From Enterobacter sp. CC120223-11 (GTDB taxonomy: Bacteria; Pseudomonadota; Gammaproteobacteria; Enterobacterales; Enterobacteriaceae): a stretch of DNA of 64,000 nucleotides. The notes under the pieces were generated by a model, which was not told the DNA's origin, did no database searches, and saw nothing but the letters and a program-made list of their open reading frames with translations. A program made the position numbers and the translations under genes. Of this stretch, positions 58,834 through 64,000 are shown in pieces (position 1 is the stretch's first letter; each line of letters starts with the position of its first letter). The stretch covers positions 1-64,000 of the forward strand of contig NZ_OBEF01000011.1 of the NCBI RefSeq assembly GCF_900215375.1, read 5' to 3'.

Positions 58834-61278
58834 ATGAAAATTAAAGCCCCCGATGCTTTGCTGAGCGCCGAAGTCAGCCGTCGAGGTTTGATGAAAACCT
58901 CTGCGATTGGCGGACTGGCGATCGCCAGTAGCGCGTTCACATTACCGTTCACCCGTATCGCTAATGCAGCAGATGCCATTGCGCCAGGTGGCGCGAACGG
59001 CAAAGTTGTCTGGAGCGCCTGTACGGTGAACTGCGGCAGCCGTTGCCCGCTGCGTATGCATGTGGTTGACGGTGAAATCAAATATGTCGAAACCGACAAC
59101 ACCGGCGACGACAACTACGATGGTCTGCACCAGGTGCGTGCGTGTCTGCGCGGCCGCTCTATGCGTCGTCGCGTGTACAACCCGGATCGCCTGAAATACC
59201 CGATGAAGCGCGTAGGTAAGCGCGGCGAAGGGAAATTCGAGCGCATCAGCTGGGAAGAGGCGTATGACACTATCGCCAGCAACATGCAGCGCCTGATCAA
59301 AGACTACGGCAACGAGTCCATCTACCTGAACTACGGTACCGGCACGCTCGGCGGCACCATGACCCGCTCCTGGCCACCGGGAAAAACGCTGATCGCCCGC
59401 CTGATGAACTGCTGCGGTGGTTATCTGAATCACTACGGTGACTATTCAACCGCGCAGATTGCGATGGGCCTGAACTACACCTACGGCGGCTGGGCCGACG
59501 GCAACAGTCCGTCCGATATCGAAAACAGCGATCTGGTCGTGCTGTTTGGTAACAACCCTGGCGAAACGCGCATGAGCGGCGGCGGCGTGACGTATTACCT
59601 CGAACAGGCACGTCAAAAATCCAACGCCCGAATGATCATCGTCGATCCACGCTACACCGACACCGGTGCCGGGCGTGAAGATGAGTGGGTGCCGATTCGT
59701 CCGGGTACCGATGCGGCGCTGATCTCTGCGCTGGCGTGGGTGATGATCAAAGAGAACCTGGTCGATCAGCCGTTCCTCGATAAGTACTGCGTGGGCTACG
59801 ACGAGAAAACCATGCCCGCGGGTGCGCCAGCGAATGGGCACTACAAGGCGTACATTCTGGGCCAGGGCAACGACGGTATTGCGAAAACCCCTGAGTGGGC
59901 TTCTGCAATCACCGGTGTGCCGGTAGAACGCATCGTCAAGCTTGCCCGTGAAATCGGCAATGCGAAACGCGCCTTTATCAGCCAGGGCTGGGGCCCGCAG
60001 CGTCACGCCAACGGTGAACTGGTTTCCCGTGCGATTGCGATGCTCGCGATCCTGACCGGTAACGTCGGCATTAACGGCGGCAACTCAGGCGCGCGTGAAG
60101 GTTCTTACGATCTGCCATTCGAACGTATGCCGACGCTGGATAACCCGGTACAGACCAGCATCTCGATGTTTATGTGGACCGATGCGATTGAGCGCGGCGC
60201 GGAAATGACCGCCCTGCGTGACGGCGTGCAGGGCAAAGATAAGCTCGATGTGCCGATCAAAATGGTCTGGAACTATGCGGGCAACTGCATCATCAACCAG
60301 CACTCGGACATCAACCGCACCCACGACATCCTGCAGGATGACAAGAAGTGCGAGCTGATCGTGGTGGTGGATTGCCACATGACTTCCTCGGCGAAGTACG
60401 CGGATATTCTGTTGCCGGACTGTACCGCGTCCGAGCAGATGGACTTCGCGCTTGATGCTTCCTGCGGCAACATGTCCTACGTGATCTTTGCCGACCAGGT
60501 TATCAAACCGCGCTTTGAGTGCAAAACCATCTATGAGATGACCACGCAGCTGGCAAAACGCATGGGCGTCGAGCAGAAGTTCACCGAAGGGCGTACTCAG
60601 GAAGAGTGGATGCGTCATCTGTATGAACAGTCCCGTCAGGCTATCCCTGAGCTGCCATCCTTCGATGAGTTCCGTCAGCAGGGTATGTTCAAACAGCGCG
60701 ATCCGGAAGGGCATCACGTGGCCTACAAAGCGTTCCGTGAAGATCCTGCTGCCAATCCGCTGACCACGCCATCGGGCAAAATCGAAATCTACTCCTCAGA
60801 GCTGGCAAAAATTGCCGCAACTTGGGAACTCGCCCCAGGCGACGTTATCGATCCGCTGCCGATTTACGATCCGGGCTTTGAAAACTACAACGATCCGCTC
60901 TCTAAACAGTACCCGCTGCAGCTCACAGGTTTCCACTACAAAGCGCGCGCTCACTCCACCTACGGCAACGTAGATGTGCTGAAAGCCGCGTGCCGTCAGG
61001 AGATGTGGATCAACCCAATGGACGCGCAAAAGCGTGGGATTGGCAATGGCGATCGCGTGAAGATTTTCAATGGTCGTGGCGAAGTTCATATCGAGGCTAA
61101 GGTCACTCCGCGCATGATGCCGGGCGTGGTGGCGTTAGGTGAGGGCGCATGGTATGCCCCGGATGCGAAAGGGGTAGACCAGGCGGGCTGCATTAACGTG
61201 CTGACCACCCAGCGTCCGTCGCCGCTGGCGAAGGGCAACCCGTCGCACACTAACCTCGTTCAGGTCGAAAAAGCGTAA
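58834..61278 (+). CDS. dmsA: DmsA, catalytic subunit of DMSO reductase
   Basis: DmsA reduces dimethyl sulfoxide and N-oxides with a Mo-bis-MGD cofactor at the periplasmic face. The 814 residues equal E. coli. A Tat signal (SRRGLMKTSAIGGLAIASSA, residues 15-34) precedes four iron-sulfur ligands Cys63, Cys67, Cys71 and Cys104. The Mo-ligand Ser lies in HYGDYSTAQIAMGLNYTYGG. First gene of dmsABC, behind FNR-like and ModE-like sites. Confidence 0.98.
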   Translation: MKIKAPDALLSAEVSRRGLMKTSAIGGLAIASSAFTLPFTRIANAADAIAPGGANGKVVWSACTVNCGSRCPLRMHVVDGEIKYVETDNTGDDNYDGLHQVRACLRGRSMRRRVYNPDRLKYPMKRVGKRGEGKFERISWEEAYDTIASNMQRLIKDYGNESIYLNYGTGTLGGTMTRSWPPGKTLIARLMNCCGGYLNHYGDYSTAQIAMGLNYTYGGWADGNSPSDIENSDLVVLFGNNPGETRMSGGGVTYYLEQARQKSNARMIIVDPRYTDTGAGREDEWVPIRPGTDAALISALAWVMIKENLVDQPFLDKYCVGYDEKTMPAGAPANGHYKAYILGQGNDGIAKTPEWASAITGVPVERIVKLAREIGNAKRAFISQGWGPQRHANGELVSRAIAMLAILTGNVGINGGNSGAREGSYDLPFERMPTLDNPVQTSISMFMWTDAIERGAEMTALRDGVQGKDKLDVPIKMVWNYAGNCIINQHSDINRTHDILQDDKKCELIVVVDCHMTSSAKYADILLPDCTASEQMDFALDASCGNMSYVIFADQVIKPRFECKTIYEMTTQLAKRMGVEQKFTEGRTQEEWMRHLYEQSRQAIPELPSFDEFRQQGMFKQRDPEGHHVAYKAFREDPAANPLTTPSGKIEIYSSELAKIAATWELAPGDVIDPLPIYDPGFENYNDPLSKQYPLQLTGFHYKARAHSTYGNVDVLKAACRQEMWINPMDAQKRGIGNGDRVKIFNGRGEVHIEAKVTPRMMPGVVALGEGAWYAPDAKGVDQAGCINVLTTQRPSPLAKGNPSHTNLVQVEKA

Positions 61279-61288
61279 GGAGTAACCG

Positions 61289-61906
61289 ATGACCACTCAG
61301 TATGGATTTTTTATTGATTCGAGTCGCTGCACCGGTTGCAAAACCTGCGAGCTGGCTTGTAAAGACTACAAAGATTTAACCCCGGACGTCAGCTTCCGCC
61401 GTATTTACGAATACGCGGGCGGAGACTGGCAGGAAGATAACGGCACCTGGCATCAGAACGTTTTTGCCTACTACCTCTCTATCGCCTGCAACCACTGCGA
61501 AGACCCCGCCTGTACCAAGGTCTGTCCGAGCGGGGCGATGCACAAGCGTGAAGACGGTTTTGTGGTGGTGAATGAAGATGTCTGCATCGGCTGTAAATAC
61601 TGCCACATGGCGTGCCCGTATGGCGCACCTCAGTACAACGAAGCCAAAGGCCATATGACCAAGTGTGATGGCTGCCATGACCGCGTTGCGGACGGCAAAA
61701 AACCGATTTGCGTCGAATCCTGCCCGCTGCGTGCCCTGGACTTCGGGCCGATTGAAGAGCTGCGTAAGAAACACGGTCAGCTTGCTGCCGTGGCACCATT
61801 GCCGTCTGCTCACTTCACCAAGCCGAGCATTGTTATCAAACCTAACGCCAACAGCCGTCCGACAGGTGACACCACCGGCTATCTGGCAAACCCGAAGGAG
61901 GTTTAA
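61289..61906 (+). CDS. dmsB: DmsB, iron-sulfur subunit of DMSO reductase
   Basis: DmsB (205 residues) holds four [4Fe-4S] clusters that carry electrons from DmsC to DmsA. Cys groups: CTGCKTCELACKD, CNHCEDPACTKVCPSGAM, CIGCKYCHMACPYGAP and CDGCHD ... CVESCP. Starts 10 bp after dmsA with AAGGAG upstream; ends 1 bp before dmsC. Confidence 0.98.
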   Translation: MTTQYGFFIDSSRCTGCKTCELACKDYKDLTPDVSFRRIYEYAGGDWQEDNGTWHQNVFAYYLSIACNHCEDPACTKVCPSGAMHKREDGFVVVNEDVCIGCKYCHMACPYGAPQYNEAKGHMTKCDGCHDRVADGKKPICVESCPLRALDFGPIEELRKKHGQLAAVAPLPSAHFTKPSIVIKPNANSRPTGDTTGYLANPKEV

Positions 61907-61907
61907 G

Positions 61908-62771
61908 ATGGGAAGTGGATGGCATGAATGGCCGCTGATGATCTTCACGGTGCTCGGACAGTGCGTGGCAGGCGGCTTTATCGTTCTGGCGCTGGCGCTG
62001 ATGAAGGGCGAACTCTCCCGTGAACAGCAGCGTCTGGTGGTGCTGAGCATGTTTGGCCTGTGGGTGCTGATGGGGATTGGCTTCATCGCTTCTATCCTGC
62101 ACCTGGGCTCACCGCTGCGGGCGTTTAACTCGCTGAACCGCATTGGTGAATCTTCGTTGAGTAACGAAATTGCCAGCGGCTCCGTGTTCTTTGCGGTCGG
62201 CGGTATTGGCTGGCTGCTGGCGGTGCTCAATAAGCTGCCTCAGGCGCTGCGCAGCCTGTGGCTGGTCCTGACGATGGTGCTGGGCGTGATTTTTGTCTGG
62301 ATGATGGTGCGCGTCTATAACACCATCGACACCGTCCCGACCTGGTACAGCATCTGGACGCCGATGAGCTTCTTCCTGACGATGTTTATCGGCGGGCCGC
62401 TGCTCGGTTTCCTGCTGCTTCGCGTGGCGGGCGTCGACGGCTGGGCAATGCGTTTATTGCCTGCTGTGTCGCTGCTGGCGCTGGTGGTCAGTTCGGTCGT
62501 GGTGATGATGCAGGGCAGTGAGCTGGCAACGATCCACAGCTCAATCCAGCAGGCTTCTGCGCTGGTTCCGGCCTACGGTTCGCTGATGGCCTGGCGTCTG
62601 GTTGCACTGGCCTTGGCGCTGGTGTGCTGGATTGCACCACAGCTGAAAGGGCACCAGCCCGCCGTTCCTCTGCTGAGCCTGGCCTTCGTGCTGATTGTGG
62701 TGGGTGAGCTGATTGGTCGCGGCGTGTTCTACGGCCTGCATATGACCGTCGGTATGGCGATCGCCAGCTAA
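61908..62771 (+). CDS. dmsC: DmsC, membrane anchor of DMSO reductase
   Basis: DmsC (287 residues, as in E. coli) has eight hydrophobic helices, anchors DmsAB and oxidises menaquinol. It starts MGSGWHEWPLMIFTVLGQCV; HLGSPLRAFNSLNRIGESSL is the conserved loop with the quinol-site His. ATG at 61908 is preceded by AAGGAGG; longer in-frame starts lie inside dmsB. Confidence 0.97.
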   Translation: MGSGWHEWPLMIFTVLGQCVAGGFIVLALALMKGELSREQQRLVVLSMFGLWVLMGIGFIASILHLGSPLRAFNSLNRIGESSLSNEIASGSVFFAVGGIGWLLAVLNKLPQALRSLWLVLTMVLGVIFVWMMVRVYNTIDTVPTWYSIWTPMSFFLTMFIGGPLLGFLLLRVAGVDGWAMRLLPAVSLLALVVSSVVVMMQGSELATIHSSIQQASALVPAYGSLMAWRLVALALALVCWIAPQLKGHQPAVPLLSLAFVLIVVGELIGRGVFYGLHMTVGMAIAS

Positions 62772-62779
62772 GCCGCGTA

Positions 62780-62808
62780 TTGCACCGGACTGCAAGGGTC
62801 CGGTGCAA
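62780..62808 (+). terminator. terminator of dmsABC
   Basis: TTGCACCGGAC / GTCCGGTGCAA arms (11 bp) with a seven-base loop; an A-rich stretch follows rather than T residues, so on the plus strand it may be a processing or Rho-type end. Confidence 0.65.
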
Positions 62809-63045
62809 CAAAAAATGCGGGCCTTCCATGAAATATTTCAACTGACAGCAATCGCACATTTCCCTGATTATTTAATAAAAACAATGGAATAATTTAAAAA
62901 TAAATTCCGTTGTCGCTTCGCTGGATAAAAAACTTCAATTGTTCCCCTGAAAACCGCGCCAGCTCTGGGCTGGAGGGAATTGACTTTATTCGTGGCGGTG
63001 GCATGATGCGCACGAATTTTGAACTTCCTCACGGTTTTTTAATCC

Positions 63046-64000
63046 ATGTCCACCTATTCCCGCCCGGTGCTGCTTCTGCTCTGTGGCTTACTTTTGCTGA
63101 CGCTGGCGATCGCAGTGCTGAACACGCTCGTCCCGCTTTGGCTCGCCCATGAACATTTACCGACCTGGCAGGTGGGTATGGTCAGCTCATCCTATTTCAC
63201 CGGCAATCTGGTGGGGACGCTGCTCTGCGGGCGATTGATTAAGCGCTTTGGCTTCAATCGTAGCTACTATTTGGCGTCGCTGATTTTTGCCGTGGGCTGT
63301 GTCGGATTAGGGCTGAACGTGGGCTTCTGGAGCTGGCTGAGCTGGCGCTTTATTGCGGGCGTGGGCTGCGCGATGATTTGGGTCGTGGTGGAAAGCGCGC
63401 TGATGTGCAGCGGCACCTCCCACAATCGTGGCCGCCTGCTCGCCGCCTATATGATGGTGTATTACGTAGGAAGCGTTCTGGGTCAGCTGATGGTCAGTCA
63501 GCTTCCAACCGATTTGATGAGCGTCCTGCCGTGGGTAACAGGGATGGTGCTGGCCGCCATTCTGCCGCTGCTGTTCGCCCGCATCGTTAATCAGTCGCAG
63601 GAAGAGCACGCGCCGACGCAGGTCTGGCCAATGCTGAAGCTGCGTCAGGCTCGTCTGGGCGTGAACGGCTGCATTATTTCCGGTATCGTGCTTGGCTCAC
63701 TGTATGGCCTGATGCCGCTGTTTCTCAATCATCAGGGCGTGAGCGACGCCGGGATTGGCTTCTGGATGGCGGTCATGGTCAGCGCCGGAATTATCGGGCA
63801 GTGGCCGATTGGTCGTCTTGCCGATCGCTATGGTCGCCTGTTGGTCCTTCGTGTTCAGGTCTTCGTGGTGATTCTGGGCTGTCTGGCGATGCTCAGCGGT
63901 GCGGCAATGGCGCCAACGCTGTTTATCCTTGGCGCGGCGGGCTTTACGCTTTATCCAGTGGCGATGGCGTGGGCATGCGAAAAAGTGCAGCATCATCAGC
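63046..64000 (+). CDS. ycaD: YcaD, MFS transporter, 3' end outside window
   Basis: This is the first 318 codons of an MFS-type transporter homologous to E. coli YcaD (382 residues), substrate unknown. It begins [20 protein letters not shown]; the MFS loop motif appears as [12 protein letters not shown] and in the second half as [17 protein letters not shown] at 63046 matches the E. coli start. In E. coli ycaC lies between dmsC and ycaD; here only 274 bp without a gene separate them. The frame is open to the right edge. Confidence 0.94.
   Translation, partial: MSTYSRPVLLLLCGLLLLTLAIAVLNTLVPLWLAHEHLPTWQVGMVSSSYFTGNLVGTLLCGRLIKRFGFNRSYYLASLIFAVGCVGLGLNVGFWSWLSWRFIAGVGCAMIWVVVESALMCSGTSHNRGRLLAAYMMVYYVGSVLGQLMVSQLPTDLMSVLPWVTGMVLAAILPLLFARIVNQSQEEHAPTQVWPMLKLRQARLGVNGCIISGIVLGSLYGLMPLFLNHQGVSDAGIGFWMAVMVSAGIIGQWPIGRLADRYGRLLVLRVQVFVVILGCLAMLSGAAMAPTLFILGAAGFTLYPVAMAWACEKVQHHQ

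Noticed and set aside
61665-61907. N-terminal extension of dmsC into dmsB
   Set aside because: It reads dmsB out of frame; ATG at 61908 has a strong ribosome site and gives the E. coli length.

Overview
The window is chromosomal DNA of an enterobacterium. Gene order and protein sequences follow the Escherichia coli K-12 19-20 minute region from rybB/ybjL to ycaD almost without a break. The even, moderately high GC, the extra accessory genes and several differences from E. coli suggest an Enterobacter / Lelliottia / Leclercia / Klebsiella-type genome; the sequence alone does not fix the genus.

Layout: (1) 1-1600, decayed P2/186-type prophage switch region: a CI-type repressor gene running off the left edge through a 9-bp tandem repeat, a CI operator array, a Cox/Apl-like regulator and a broken cII gene. 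It abuts the sigma-E-dependent small RNA gene rybB. (2) 1756-7061, ybjL, ybjM, grxA, ybjC-nfsA-rimK-ybjN (redox and ribosome-modification genes). (3) 7062-12232, potFGHI putrescine importer and ybjO. (4) 12274-13401, rlmC. (5) 13405-17583, accessory island flanked by REP-type palindromes. A minus-strand operon encodes a b-type cytochrome, a Tat-exported sulfite-oxidase-fold molybdoenzyme and a methionine-rich MXKDX repeat peptide; it is divergent from an OmpR-type response regulator and sensor kinase. (6) 17605-21378, artJ and artPIQM arginine uptake genes with double ARG boxes. (7) 21587-33800, ybjP, ybjQ-amiD, ybjS, ybjT, ltaE, poxB, a DoxX-family gene, hcp-hcr, lysO, aqpZ. (8) 34196-43274, ybjD, ybjX, macAB, cspD, clpS-clpA. 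(9) 43275-44357, AT-rich gap with a double-glycine-leader, class II microcin-like peptide where E. coli has tRNA gene serW. (10) 44358-64000, infA, aat, cydC, cydD, trxB, lrp, ftsK, lolA, rarA, serS, dmsABC and the 5' part of ycaD (ycaC, present here in E. coli, is missing).

Functional links: the accessory cluster in (5) looks like a self-contained envelope redox module. The cytochrome would pass quinol electrons to a periplasmic molybdoenzyme, a Met-rich periplasmic peptide is a plausible oxidisable substrate, and the divergent two-component system would sense the stress. This parallels MsrPQ/HprSR of E. coli and the MrpX/YedY1 system of Azospira but with different parts, and it is the strongest candidate for an under-described system here. 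The microcin-like peptide between clpA and infA is the second. Recognisable regulatory sites include a sigma-E promoter at rybB, ArgR boxes at artJ and artP, an NsrR-like site at hcp, and FNR-like and ModE sites at dmsA.

Limits: functions of conserved genes come from recognising the E. coli homologues; no searches were run. Operators and terminators were found by eye.
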